A DNA stretch of 64,000 bases from Caproicibacter sp047777415. GTDB taxonomy: Bacteria; Bacillota; Clostridia; Oscillospirales; Acutalibacteraceae. This document shows positions 43,021 through 51,468 of this stretch, one piece after another. The number at the start of each line of letters is the position of its first letter. The first letter of the stretch is position 1. Under the pieces are notes generated by a model. That model had not been told where the DNA came from. It saw only the letters and a program-made list of their open reading frames with translations, and ran no database searches. The DNA lies in contig JBKEEO010000001.1 of NCBI GenBank assembly GCA_047777415.1, forward strand, positions 62,001 through 126,000, written 5' to 3'. The translations under genes were made by a program, and so were the position numbers.

Positions 43021-43545
43021 TTAAATAACAACATACTGGTTTTCTTTGTCCAGATAACGGCTGAACAGAAATATCCCCATGAGTATAAGCGGATCTATAG
43101 CATCCTCCGTTTCCACTGTCCACCCGCCTGTAATACCGTTATGAATCATTTCCAGCTTTTTTTGGCCTTTTTCATCTTCTAAACAGTAATTTTGGCTGTT
43201 GCGCATACGCAGATTAAAAACGGTATGATTCATTTCCAAACGGACAGTATCCATACGAGACATTGGAAACATGATTTCACTGTCCACATCCGAATTTTCC
43301 TCTTCTGAACACATGGGTTTTCCGATGACAACAATTTGTTCCTGCGCATCAGTAATGACATATTCTTTCCCTTGCGTACCCGGTCTGCCGTCTGTCCGAA
43401 CCTGTGCAATCAGTTTGCCGCTGCCATCCGGAGAAAGTATGGTTTGCTTTTCCGTGTAAAATGGACTTTGGACAAATGCCAATTTCCCCGCTGTGCGGCC
43501 ATCTATAACGGCATACAGACTGCCCGCCCGGATTTGGTATTTCAT
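43021..43545 (-). CDS. LURP-one/tubby-like fold protein (tentative)
   Basis: 174 aa, beta-strand rich with many short charged turns, no signal peptide. The run IRAGSLYAVIDGRTAGKLAFVQSPFYTEKQTILSPDGSGKLIAQVR and the closing IDPLILMGIFLFSRYLDKENQYVV resemble bacterial LURP-one-related proteins (phospholipid-scramblase-like beta barrel with a central hydrophobic helix). That assignment is by eye and weak. AAGGAG precedes the ATG. 53 nt downstream of it the chromate pair begins on the same strand, so they may share a transcript. Confidence 0.6.
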   Translation of the reverse strand: MKYQIRAGSLYAVIDGRTAGKLAFVQSPFYTEKQTILSPDGSGKLIAQVRTDGRPGTQGKEYVITDAQEQIVVIGKPMCSEEENSDVDSEIMFPMSRMDTVRLEMNHTVFNLRMRNSQNYCLEDEKGQKKLEMIHNGITGGWTVETEDAIDPLILMGIFLFSRYLDKENQYVVI

Positions 43546-43676
43546 GCACTGTTACTCCTTTCCTCCGAATTCGCTGTGTTTCCATTTACTACTATATCAC
43601 TTGACCGATTATAACAAAAATAATATACTTTTATTAATATCATATGGATTTGCTTATGATACGGAGGTAAATTGCT

Positions 43677-44591
43677 TTGACGATACGTCACATCCGTATT
43701 TTTCTGGCAGTCTGTCAATGCGGTAACAATATCACCAAAGCCGCCAAAAAGCTATACATGACGCAGCCTGCCGTCACGGTTGCCATTCAGGAAATTGAAA
43801 ATTATTATAAGGTTCAGCTCTTTGACCGAATTTCCAGACGGCTTTACCTAACTGAGCACGGAAAACAATTTCTTCAATACGCATCACGCATCTGCACCCT
43901 TTTTGACGACATGGAAAAAGAGCTGAAAAGTTGGGAAGCCTCCGGGATTCTGCGCGTTGGCGCCAGCATTACAATTGGCTCACAATTTATGCCCAGTTAC
44001 GTGGAAACGTTTTCAGCTATGCATCCGCATGCAGATGTCCGCGTCGAAATCAGCCCTTCCAATTTGCTGGAAAAAAAGCTGATCAACAATCAGCTCGACT
44101 TTGCCTTGGTGGAAACGCCGATTCATGAGGATGCCCTTACTGCAGAGCCTTATATGGAAGATTCTCTGGCAATCATCTGTCCGGCACGTGCCCCGTTTCA
44201 CCCCGGGCAAGTGCTTTCCAAAGAGGAATTCCAGAAGCAGCGCTTGCTGCTTCGAGAACCCGGCAGCGGCACACGGGAAGTTTTTGAACAGGCAATGCAA
44301 AAAGCTGGAATATCCATCTCTCCTGTTTGGGAGGGCATGAGTACCACCGCTTTGGTAAACGCCGTGATTCATGGCCTTGGATTAGCTGTGGTTCCTGCGC
44401 GCATGATAACCGGCCCTTTGGAAAAAGGATATGTTTATACGCTTTCTGTAGAAGATCTTATCTTGAAACGCTATTTCTACATTGTCCACCATAAAGATAA
44501 ACTGCTGACAAAACTATTTCAGGATTTTATTCAATTGTGTAAATATTATGAACTGGATTACCCTGTTCCAAGATACAGCGGATTGTTCTGA
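43677..44591 (+). CDS. LysR-family transcriptional regulator
   Basis: N-terminal LysR HTH (TIRHIRIFLAVCQCGNNITKAAKKLYMTQPAVTVAIQEIENYYKVQLFDRISRRLYLTEHGKQFL) and effector domain (LRVGASITIGSQFMPSYVETFSAMHPHADVRVEIS ...). 304 aa. TTG start with CGGAGG upstream. Divergent from the LURP-like/chromate genes and 166 bp ahead of a TauE/SafE exporter, either of which could be its target. The sequence is closest in feel to CysL-type regulators of sulfur metabolism, which would fit a sulfonate/sulfite exporter (inference). Confidence 0.92.
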   Translation: MTIRHIRIFLAVCQCGNNITKAAKKLYMTQPAVTVAIQEIENYYKVQLFDRISRRLYLTEHGKQFLQYASRICTLFDDMEKELKSWEASGILRVGASITIGSQFMPSYVETFSAMHPHADVRVEISPSNLLEKKLINNQLDFALVETPIHEDALTAEPYMEDSLAIICPARAPFHPGQVLSKEEFQKQRLLLREPGSGTREVFEQAMQKAGISISPVWEGMSTTALVNAVIHGLGLAVVPARMITGPLEKGYVYTLSVEDLILKRYFYIVHHKDKLLTKLFQDFIQLCKYYELDYPVPRYSGLF

Positions 44592-44623
44592 CCGATATCC
44601 GTATTACGGCAAAGCAGAAAATT

Positions 44624-44663
44624 GGGCAGCCAAGCCAGTTTGGACTGGTTGCCCTTGTTTTTC
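44624..44663 (+). terminator. Terminator of the LysR gene
   Basis: GGGCAgCC/GGTTGCCC stem with an inner CCAGTTTGGACTGG-like pairing and TTGTTTTTC after it. Confidence 0.7.
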
Positions 44664-44757
44664 TCACTAGGAATCACATCCGTTTGGGGTAACGTTACAA
44701 TTTTATGGATAGATATTTAGGTATATACGAGTTTATACATACTAAAGGAGTAACCTC

Positions 44758-45486
44758 ATGGAACTGTTCCAAACTTGTCTGCTAATTGTGATTTCATTGC
44801 TCGCATCGTTTATTCAGGGCTGTACGGGATTTGGCTATGCGATTGTATCCATGTCTCTGTTACCTCTGATTCTGCCATATAAACTTGCTGTGACCGCCAC
44901 GGCCGCAAGTTCGTTTGTCATGGTCCTTTATTTTGCCGTAAAACTACGCAAACATATTCATTTGAAATTGCTGTTCTGGCCACTGATATCTTCCACTGTG
45001 ACCAGCTTTGCCGGTGTTTTTCTGCTGGCAAATACTTCCGAAACATGGATACGCCACATCCTCGGATTGGTTTTGTTCTGCCTTTCCCTTTACTTTATCT
45101 TCTTAAGCAATAAAATTCATATCTCTCAAACCCCCGCCAATGGCCTAATTGCCGGTACTGTCAGCGGCATATTCAACGGACTGTTTAACCTTGGCGGGCC
45201 TCCGATGGTTGTGTACTTTATCTCGGCGGCAGATGACAAAATGCAATATCATGCCACCATGCAGTGCTATTTTGCCATAAACGGTGTAATCGTGCTTTTC
45301 TCCCATGCCGTCATGGGGGATTTTAATATGCAAGTGATGCAATGCAGTGGTATGCTGCTTATAGGCGTTGCCATTGGATGCCTTGCCGGTTTTGCACTGT
45401 TTCGCCGAATTTCTGCGGACGTCATGCGCCGATTGGTGTACGGCTGTATGATGATCCTTGGGATTTATCTGCTGATTGCCGGTTGA
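44758..45486 (+). CDS. TauE/SafE-family permease
   Basis: 242-aa, eight-helix membrane protein of the sulfite/organosulfonate exporter family. Twin repeat motifs are visible: ASFIQGCTGFGYAIVSMSLLPL in the first half and GTVSGIFNGLFNLGGPPMVVYFI in the second. Role probably export of sulfite or a small sulfur or carboxylate anion. Adjacent to LysR regulator on the same strand. AAAGGAG upstream. Confidence 0.88.
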   Translation: MELFQTCLLIVISLLASFIQGCTGFGYAIVSMSLLPLILPYKLAVTATAASSFVMVLYFAVKLRKHIHLKLLFWPLISSTVTSFAGVFLLANTSETWIRHILGLVLFCLSLYFIFLSNKIHISQTPANGLIAGTVSGIFNGLFNLGGPPMVVYFISAADDKMQYHATMQCYFAINGVIVLFSHAVMGDFNMQVMQCSGMLLIGVAIGCLAGFALFRRISADVMRRLVYGCMMILGIYLLIAG

Positions 45487-45533
45487 TTGAAAGAGGCAAC
45501 CCGGCCCTGCCGAATATAGAGCAAACACCCTCG

Positions 45534-46574
45534 TTATGCCATTGGCTTTGCACAGCTCTCACGTGTTACAAGCTGAAAGGGAATTTCAATTTTCATCGGC
45601 AGAGTATGCCCTTTCTCAATACGGTCAATTAAGGTCTTAACCGCAATTTTGCCCAGCTCCTCTTTGGGAATATGGATACTGGTAAGCATTGGGGTACAAA
45701 ACTGGCTGATTTCCGTATTGTCAATGCTGATAATGGATATTTCGTCCGGAATCTTGATATTTTCTTCCTGAAATGCTTTGATTGCGCCGAGCGCCGTACT
45801 GTCATTAGCGCAAAAGATTGCAGTGGGCCTTGTTGCAACAAACTCCGACGATCCAAGTATGGCGGAAAGAATCCTTTTCCCGCTCCGATATCCTCCTTGC
45901 ATGGTCTGCTCCGTTTCAAGAATATATTCCCTGCGCAGCGGCAGGCGATATTCTTGAATTGCGTCATAATAGCCGCGGTAACGAACCTCATCTTCCTTTT
46001 CTCCAAAATATCCGATACATTTATGCCCAAGAGCATGCAGATATCTTACGGCAGCTTTGGCGGTTTCGTATCCATTGCATATCACTTGGTCGTAAGGATC
46101 ATCAATGGGATTCAGCCCTGTATAAATAATGTGTTTGGTCACTTTTCGAATTTGATTCATCACGGAACGGGAATACCTGCCCAAGACGATGATTCCGTCG
46201 TAACGGGTGTGCGAAATATTCCGAATGGCGTTTTTTAAATTTATCGCAGTGTAAACACCGGTAACCTCACAGTCGCTTTTGATGGATTCATATTCAATCG
46301 CCCGAAATATCTGTGAAAAAAACGGATCGCTTTTCCCGTCCGCAGTGCGGGCAAAAATACAAGCAATATCGTATTTGCGTTTTTGTTTATCAGAATCGCC
46401 GCCCTGCCGCAGGCTCTGTGCAGTCCGGTTTGGAATATATCCGGTTTGCCGTACCAAATCCCAAATTCTATCACGAACCTCTTGGCTTGCGGCGTTGATG
46501 TCGTTTTTATTCACTACCCGTGAAACGGTAGAAACGGATACACCGGCCATATGTGCCAATTCTTTTAAAGTCAT
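45534..46574 (-). CDS. LacI-family regulator of the pfk-tpi-larA cluster
   Basis: HTH MTLKELAHMAGVSVSTVSRVVNKNDINAASQEVRDRIWDLVRQTGYIPNRTAQSLR, then a sugar-binding-protein-like domain. ATG 46574 with AGGGGAG upstream; the longer frame start at 46628 lacks a site. 346 aa. Divergent from the pfk-like gene. A near-perfect palindrome TTACGCAAACGTTTGAGTAA lies 46 bp upstream of its start, a typical LacI-family operator, so autoregulation and control of the divergent cluster are likely. Confidence 0.88.
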   Translation of the reverse strand: MTLKELAHMAGVSVSTVSRVVNKNDINAASQEVRDRIWDLVRQTGYIPNRTAQSLRQGGDSDKQKRKYDIACIFARTADGKSDPFFSQIFRAIEYESIKSDCEVTGVYTAINLKNAIRNISHTRYDGIIVLGRYSRSVMNQIRKVTKHIIYTGLNPIDDPYDQVICNGYETAKAAVRYLHALGHKCIGYFGEKEDEVRYRGYYDAIQEYRLPLRREYILETEQTMQGGYRSGKRILSAILGSSEFVATRPTAIFCANDSTALGAIKAFQEENIKIPDEISIISIDNTEISQFCTPMLTSIHIPKEELGKIAVKTLIDRIEKGHTLPMKIEIPFQLVTRESCAKPMA

Positions 46575-46620
46575 TGGTTTCTCCCCTTTCATGAAATATA
46601 TCCTATCATAATGCACCTGA

Positions 46621-46640
46621 TTACGCAAACGTTTGAGTAA
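46621..46640. promoter_or_regulatory. LacI-type palindromic operator
   Basis: TTACGCAAACGTTTGAGTAA: central CAAACGTTTG is a perfect palindrome and the outer TTAC/GTAA arms pair as well, with one mismatch pair. Located in the 287-bp divergent region. Confidence 0.7.
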
Positions 46641-46800
46641 AATTTTGGGTAACTTTCTTCATTTAATGATAAAATTGAAACAAAGGATTTGATACCGCTA
46701 TTTAACGCCAAATAAATTCTCCCACGTCACTAATATCAGCAGCATAATTTCAAAGGCTTTGTTTGTATTGTACGAAGGCAACATTATCTGGCACTGGGAC

Positions 46801-46827
46801 GTATGTTCGAAACTTTTTTAAACATAC
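46801..46827 (+). promoter_or_regulatory. 7-bp inverted repeat near the pfk-like gene
   Basis: GTATGTT (46801-46807) and AACATAC (46821-46827), 13 nt apart, ending 34 nt before the ATG. Candidate second operator or leader hairpin. Confidence 0.35.
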
Positions 46828-46861
46828 AGAATAACTGATTTGATGAAGGAGGCATAGGGCA

Positions 46862-48022
46862 ATGCAGGGAAATTTGTTGATTATCCACGGCGGCGGTCCA
46901 ACAGCCGTAATTAACTCTTCCCTCTACGGTTCCATCACAGAAGCAAGAAAGCACCCAGAAATCGGAACAGTATACGGCGCAATTGGTGGAACATCCGGCG
47001 TTCTTACGGAGCATTTCATTGATTTTTCAAAAATCCCACAACAGAAAATCGAACTTTTAAAACAAACACCGGCGACTTCCATTGGAACTTCTCGCACGCA
47101 TCTGCAGGAAGATGACTATTTAAAAATGGTTTCCATCTTTAAGAAGTACAATATCCGGTATGTGCTTTTAAACGGCGGAAACGGCACAATGGATACCTGT
47201 GGTAAGCTGTACCGCGCTGCAAGGGATGCCGATATCCGCGTTGTTGGGATTCCAAAAACCATTGACAACGATATTGCCATCACGGACCACTGTCCCGGCT
47301 ATGGCAGTGCAGCACGCTTTTTGGCACAGGCAACCGCCGAAATCTCCCAGGACGTGCGTGCCATGCCGATTCATGTGTGTATCATTGAGGCAATGGGCAG
47401 AAACGCAGGCTGGATTACCGCAGCTTCCGCACTGGCAAAAAAAGAAGAAAATGTCGGGCCTCATCGGATTTATCTCCCTGAGTTTGCATTCAATGAGGAT
47501 AAATTCCTTGCCGATGTACAGGCTCTGTACAGTAAGTATGGATATGCCGTTATTGTCGCAAGTGAAGGCCTGAAAAAAGCAGATGGCTCCCCCATTGTTC
47601 CACCCATTCTGCAAAAAGGAAGGGATACCTATTTCGGAGACGTAGGCGCTTACCTGGCCGAAATGGTCATTAAACGTCTTGGAATCAAAGCAAGAAGTGA
47701 AAAACCCGGTATCTTAGGAAGAGCATCCATTCTAAATCAGTCCCCTGTAGACCGCGATGAGGCAATCTTGGCCGGCAGCATGGCATGTAAAGCCGCTGTG
47801 GAAGGCAAAACGGGCATCATGATTGGATTTGAAAGAGTGAGTTCGTCTCCCTATTCCATTCGTATCATTGAAATTCCAATTGAGGAAGTCATGATGCATG
47901 AGCGCCCAATGCCAAAAGAGTTTATCTCCGAGGATGGGCTTGGCGTCACAGATAAATTTATCGATTGGTGCCGCCCACTGATTGGAGGAAACCTGCTCGA
48001 CTTTGCCTGGTTCGGCGATTGA
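46862..48022 (+). CDS. Phosphofructokinase paralogue (PPi-PFK clade with ATP-type glycine)
   Basis: 386 aa of the PFK-A superfamily, start GNLLIIHGGGPTAVINSSLYG like PPi-dependent enzymes. The substrate-phosphate motif is PKTIDNDI (Lys132) and MGRNAGWITAASAL is kept. The phosphoryl-donor site reads GGNGT (Gly108) where PPi enzymes normally have GGND; Gly there is the residue linked to ATP use, while Lys132 is the PPi-type partner. So donor is uncertain, ATP more likely. First gene of a cluster with a TIM paralogue and a LarA homologue under a LacI regulator, so the substrate may be a sugar phosphate other than fructose-6-phosphate (inference). Confidence 0.88.
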   Translation: MQGNLLIIHGGGPTAVINSSLYGSITEARKHPEIGTVYGAIGGTSGVLTEHFIDFSKIPQQKIELLKQTPATSIGTSRTHLQEDDYLKMVSIFKKYNIRYVLLNGGNGTMDTCGKLYRAARDADIRVVGIPKTIDNDIAITDHCPGYGSAARFLAQATAEISQDVRAMPIHVCIIEAMGRNAGWITAASALAKKEENVGPHRIYLPEFAFNEDKFLADVQALYSKYGYAVIVASEGLKKADGSPIVPPILQKGRDTYFGDVGAYLAEMVIKRLGIKARSEKPGILGRASILNQSPVDRDEAILAGSMACKAAVEGKTGIMIGFERVSSSPYSIRIIEIPIEEVMMHERPMPKEFISEDGLGVTDKFIDWCRPLIGGNLLDFAWFGD

Positions 48023-48086
48023 TAAATCCGTGTGAACTTAATTTCAGTTTACGGCTGTTTGCAAGGCGAAAAGGAGATTGTACCGG

Positions 48087-49028
48087 ATGATAAATATTTT
48101 TGTTAATCTGAAACGTTTTGATGTACCACGGGATAAAGGCGGCGTTTGTCCTTCAGAACATCCCGGAAAATGGATTGAAGGAGTCATGAAAGACAGTGTT
48201 GCACTTGGCATTGGCTCCGACCCGGACGTCGACGTTGTGTATCTTGTACCGGAAGCGCTAATTCTCCCTGCCCAAGAAACTCTGAAACAATTCCCGGCAG
48301 ACCAAAGAAAACATCTTTCGGTCGGCTGCCAGGGTGTATTCCGTGACAACATAGAAAAGGGCAAAAATTTCGGTGCCTTTACAACCAATCTGCCCGCGGC
48401 AAGCGCATATCAAATGGGATGCCGCTGGTCCATCATTGGGCACTCGGAAGAACGGCGGGACAAACAGGAAATCATCGGGGCTTTTGAACCGGACTGGAAC
48501 GGCAGTGAATCTCTTCGGGAAAAGTGTGCAGCCGCGGTGGATGGCTTGATTAACCGGGAAGTGCTTTCTGCGCTTAAACAAGGAATGAATGTACTTCTGT
48601 GCATGGGTGAAACTGCCGAGGAACGCGGCACAGGCAGCTGGGAAGAACAGCAGAAGAGAATTCGAAACGTTCTTTCAGCCCAGTTAGAACGCGGCTTAAC
48701 CGGTGTTGCACCTTATCTGGCAAAGCAGAAAATCGTCATCGGCTATGAGCCAATCTGGGCAATTGGCCCGGGAAAAACACCTCCGGGCGCCGAATATATT
48801 TCCTTTGTTTCCTCCATGATAAAAGAGATAACCAAAAAGCTCCTGGGTGTGGACATTCCTGTGGTATACGGCGGCGGTCTAAAAGAAGAAAATGCCGCAA
48901 TGGTTGCAGGAATCGATACCATCAGCGGCGGACTTGTAGCACTTACCAGATTTTCCGGTGAAATCGGATTTTTTGTTGAAGACCTTAAAAAAATTATTGA
49001 CAAGACAAAGAAAGGAGTCGTAAAATGA
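48087..49028 (+). CDS. Triosephosphate isomerase paralogue
   Basis: 313 aa, about 60 longer than housekeeping TIM. Catalytic set present: Lys9 in FVNLKRF, His in SIIGHSEERRDKQE and Glu in VIGYEPIWAIGPGKTPP. The phosphate loops are altered: GGGLKEENAAM in place of GGSVKPENA and SGGLVALTRF for GGASLK. Extra residues lie in the first third (PRDKGGVCPSEHPGKWIEGVMKDSVALGIGSDPDVDVVYLVPE). This pattern is known in TIM-like isomerases of other sugar phosphates, e.g. EryH for erythrulose phosphate. Start ATG 48087 has AAAAGGAG. Coupled to the LarA gene by ATGA. Confidence 0.88.
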   Translation: MINIFVNLKRFDVPRDKGGVCPSEHPGKWIEGVMKDSVALGIGSDPDVDVVYLVPEALILPAQETLKQFPADQRKHLSVGCQGVFRDNIEKGKNFGAFTTNLPAASAYQMGCRWSIIGHSEERRDKQEIIGAFEPDWNGSESLREKCAAAVDGLINREVLSALKQGMNVLLCMGETAEERGTGSWEEQQKRIRNVLSAQLERGLTGVAPYLAKQKIVIGYEPIWAIGPGKTPPGAEYISFVSSMIKEITKKLLGVDIPVVYGGGLKEENAAMVAGIDTISGGLVALTRFSGEIGFFVEDLKKIIDKTKKGVVK

Positions 49029-50509
49029 AACTTGATTTTGAGTACGGACGAGGAACCATGTCCGCAAATCTGCCCGACGACACGGATGTTTTTATTCCCG
49101 GTGTAACAGTTCCGGATCCTCCGTATATTCCGGAGGACAAACTGGTCGAGGCCACTAGGGAATCCATTCTTAATCCGATTGGTATGGAGCCGCTTTCAAA
49201 ATTAGCCAAAAAAGGCTCAAAAGTAACCATCATTTTCCCGGACCGTGTGAAAGGCGGAGAGCAACCGACTGCACACCGCAAGATTGCTATTCCCATTATT
49301 CTGGAAGAGCTTTACAAAGCCGGTGTGGAGAAAAAGGATATTCTGCTGATTTGTTCCAACGGTCTGCACCGCAAGAACACTCCACAAGAAATCTACAATA
49401 TCCTTGGCCCGGATGTGTTCCACGAGTTCTGGTATTCCCACCAAATCATTAACCACGACAGCGAAGATTACGAGCATCTTGTCGACTTAGGAACAACGGA
49501 CCGCGGTGATCCGGTGCTGATGAATAAATACGTGTACGATTCCGACGTAGCGATTCTAATTGGCCATACACTGGGCAATCCTTACGGCGGATACTCCGGC
49601 GGATACAAGCACTGCGCAACGGGTATTTCCCACTGGCGCAGCATCGCTTCCCACCATGTTCCGGAAGTGATGCACCGCAAGGACTTCACTCCGGTCAGCA
49701 CTCATTCACTGATGCGCACAAAATTCGACGAAATCGGCATGCATATGGAAAAATGCATGGGTAAAAAGTTCTTCTGCTGCGACGCGGTTTTGGATTCCAA
49801 AGCTCGTCAAATTGCAATCTACAGCGGTTATGCGAAGGAAATGCAGCCGATCTCTTGGAAAACAGCCGACAAACGCACCTATGTCAACTGGGCTGATAAG
49901 AAATATGATGTTTTGGTATTTGGTATGCCGCAGTCCTTCCATTACGGTGACGGCATGGGAACAAATCCAATCATGCTGATGCAGGCGCTTTCCGCACAGG
50001 TCATTCGTTTTAAACGTATTATGAGCGACCACTGCGTGATTATTTGTTCCTCCTCCTGCAACGGCTATTTCCACGAAGAGATCTGGCCTTATATCCCGGA
50101 ACTGTATCAAATATTCCAGAAAGACCACATGAATACTTTAGCCGACATGATCCGGTACGGGGAATATTTCGCAACCAATGAGGAATATATACGCAAATAC
50201 CGTTATGCCTATGCGTTCCACCCCTTCCACGGTTTTTCCATGATGAGCTGCGGTGATATCGCCGAGCAAAACACTTCCGCAATTTATATCGTCGGCGCAC
50301 AGGAACCCGGATACGCGAGGGGAATGGGCCTAAAAACTAGAGCTACTTTTGAAGAAGCTCTTGCCGATGCCAAAAAGAAATATGTGGGAGACCATCCAAA
50401 TATTTTAGCTCTTCCTCAAACTTTCAAACTTGCGTCCGTCCATCTTTGCATGAAAGATGAACCCTATGATGGAACCAACGGACACGCAGACTGTGGATTT
50501 GTTCTATAA
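49025..50509 (+). CDS. LarA-family (nickel-pincer) racemase/epimerase homologue
   Basis: 494 aa; LarA fold proteins use a nickel-pincer nucleotide to move hydride at a 2-hydroxyacid carbon. Family points: CSNGLHRKNTPQE (catalytic His region), ILIGHTLGNPYGGYSGGYKHC (His and the cofactor-binding Lys of the GGYK motif), and a long C-terminal domain. About 70 residues longer than lactate racemase, so a different substrate is likely. No larB, larC or larE gene occurs in the window. Operon with PFK and TIM paralogues suggests it isomerises a sugar acid or hydroxyacid feeding them (inference). Confidence 0.85.
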   Translation: MKLDFEYGRGTMSANLPDDTDVFIPGVTVPDPPYIPEDKLVEATRESILNPIGMEPLSKLAKKGSKVTIIFPDRVKGGEQPTAHRKIAIPIILEELYKAGVEKKDILLICSNGLHRKNTPQEIYNILGPDVFHEFWYSHQIINHDSEDYEHLVDLGTTDRGDPVLMNKYVYDSDVAILIGHTLGNPYGGYSGGYKHCATGISHWRSIASHHVPEVMHRKDFTPVSTHSLMRTKFDEIGMHMEKCMGKKFFCCDAVLDSKARQIAIYSGYAKEMQPISWKTADKRTYVNWADKKYDVLVFGMPQSFHYGDGMGTNPIMLMQALSAQVIRFKRIMSDHCVIICSSSCNGYFHEEIWPYIPELYQIFQKDHMNTLADMIRYGEYFATNEEYIRKYRYAYAFHPFHGFSMMSCGDIAEQNTSAIYIVGAQEPGYARGMGLKTRATFEEALADAKKKYVGDHPNILALPQTFKLASVHLCMKDEPYDGTNGHADCGFVL

Positions 50510-50514
50510 CAACA

Positions 50515-50720
50515 AGTACCGTTTTTCCCCGCTCGGCAGCCTAGAAGCATCCTAATGATGCCATCAGGAAGGTGGCATGAGCAGCATGCATGCTGTCCCT
50601 TTAGGCCAAGCAGCGGTTCAACCGCCTTTTCCAGGCGGCTAAAGGCTAAATCCATGTGGGGCAATTCCACATGGCGGATACCCATTACGACAACATAAAA
50701 AATATCAGGTAGATATTTTC
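50515..50720 (+). ncRNA. Structured leader of unknown class ahead of an ECF S component
   Basis: About 200 nt with four or more adjacent hairpins: GCATC/GATGC near 50555, ATGCCA/TGGCAT near 50560-50580, the palindrome CAGCATGCATGCTG near 50585, CCTTTAGGCC pairing with GGCTAAAGG (50600-50645) around an inner GCGGTT/AACCGC, and ATCCATGTGG/CCACATGGcGGAT near 50652-50684. Intergenic, no ORF, and the gene after it encodes a vitamin-type transporter, the setting of many riboswitches. It does not match TPP, FMN, cobalamin, THF, preQ1 or T-box consensus as I know them. Confidence 0.5.
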
Positions 50721-50765
50721 TTTCCCAAGGAAAGGCAAAAAAATTTAATTCCATTGGGAGGAAAA

Positions 50766-51332
50766 ATGATGAAACTCAATTCGGAAACACTCAAACCTGA
50801 AGTATCCCGTTCGTCGTCTGTACAAAAAATGATTTTAGCTGCGGTTTTTATGGCATTAGGCCTTTTGCTGCCGTTTGTAACGGGACAAATTCCGCAAATT
50901 GGCATGATGCTGCTGCCAATGCATATACCCGTTCTTCTATGTGGATTTCTTTGCGGTTGGCCTTATGGTCTGCTTGTAGGATTCATAACCCCTTTATTTC
51001 GGTCTGTTCTGTTTGGAATGCCGCCCCTTTATCCCACGGCTGCCGCTATGGCCTTTGAACTGGCCGCATACGGATTTTTCAGCGGATTCTTCTATGATAA
51101 GTTCCCTAAAAAAATTTCCTTTACTTACATCACATTACTTCTCGCCATGATTATGGGGCGAATTGTCTGGGGATTTGTCAGCTTGTTATTCTACAGTGCC
51201 ATGGGAAAAGGCTTTACTTGGGCAATGTTTATGGGCGGCGCAGTTATAAATGCTGTGCCCGGAATCATCTTGCAAATCGCATTGATTCCTGCATTGGTTG
51301 CCGCTTTGCAAAAATTATCCAACAATCATTAA
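50766..51332 (+). CDS. ECF transporter S component
   Basis: Membrane-embedded substrate-binding subunit of an energy-coupling-factor importer. 188 aa, five to six helices, with KMILAAVFMALGLLLPFV and MLLPMHIPVLLCGFLCGWPYGLLVGFITPLFRSVLFGMPPLYPTAAAMAFELAAYG, a pattern of ECF S components (PF12822 type). Start ATG 50766 (GGGAGG upstream; ATG 50769 equally possible). No EcfA/EcfT here, so a group II system sharing a common energising module. Ligand unknown; position after larA may hint at a cofactor precursor. Confidence 0.85.
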   Translation: MMKLNSETLKPEVSRSSSVQKMILAAVFMALGLLLPFVTGQIPQIGMMLLPMHIPVLLCGFLCGWPYGLLVGFITPLFRSVLFGMPPLYPTAAAMAFELAAYGFFSGFFYDKFPKKISFTYITLLLAMIMGRIVWGFVSLLFYSAMGKGFTWAMFMGGAVINAVPGIILQIALIPALVAALQKLSNNH

Positions 51333-51407
51333 AGAAGCTTTTACTTTTCCATCTCTTCAACTTTTTTGAACATCCACGCACGGCTGCGGATGTTTGCTCT
51401 AGAGAAA

Positions 51408-51446
51408 AACGCGCCGAGACAGTTTCCTGTCCCGACGCGTTTTTTC
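51408..51446. terminator. Strong terminator between ECF S and the alcohol dehydrogenase
   Basis: AACGCG..GACAG/CTGTC..CGCGTT stem then TTTTTC; A-run before it makes it bidirectional, serving both convergent genes. Confidence 0.85.
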
Positions 51447-51468
51447 ATGTTTTGCAAAGCGAATGAAA

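Noticed and set aside
50515..50720. Leader read as cobalamin, THF, TPP or T-box element
   Set aside because: None of the conserved boxes I know for those classes can be found; left as unclassified.
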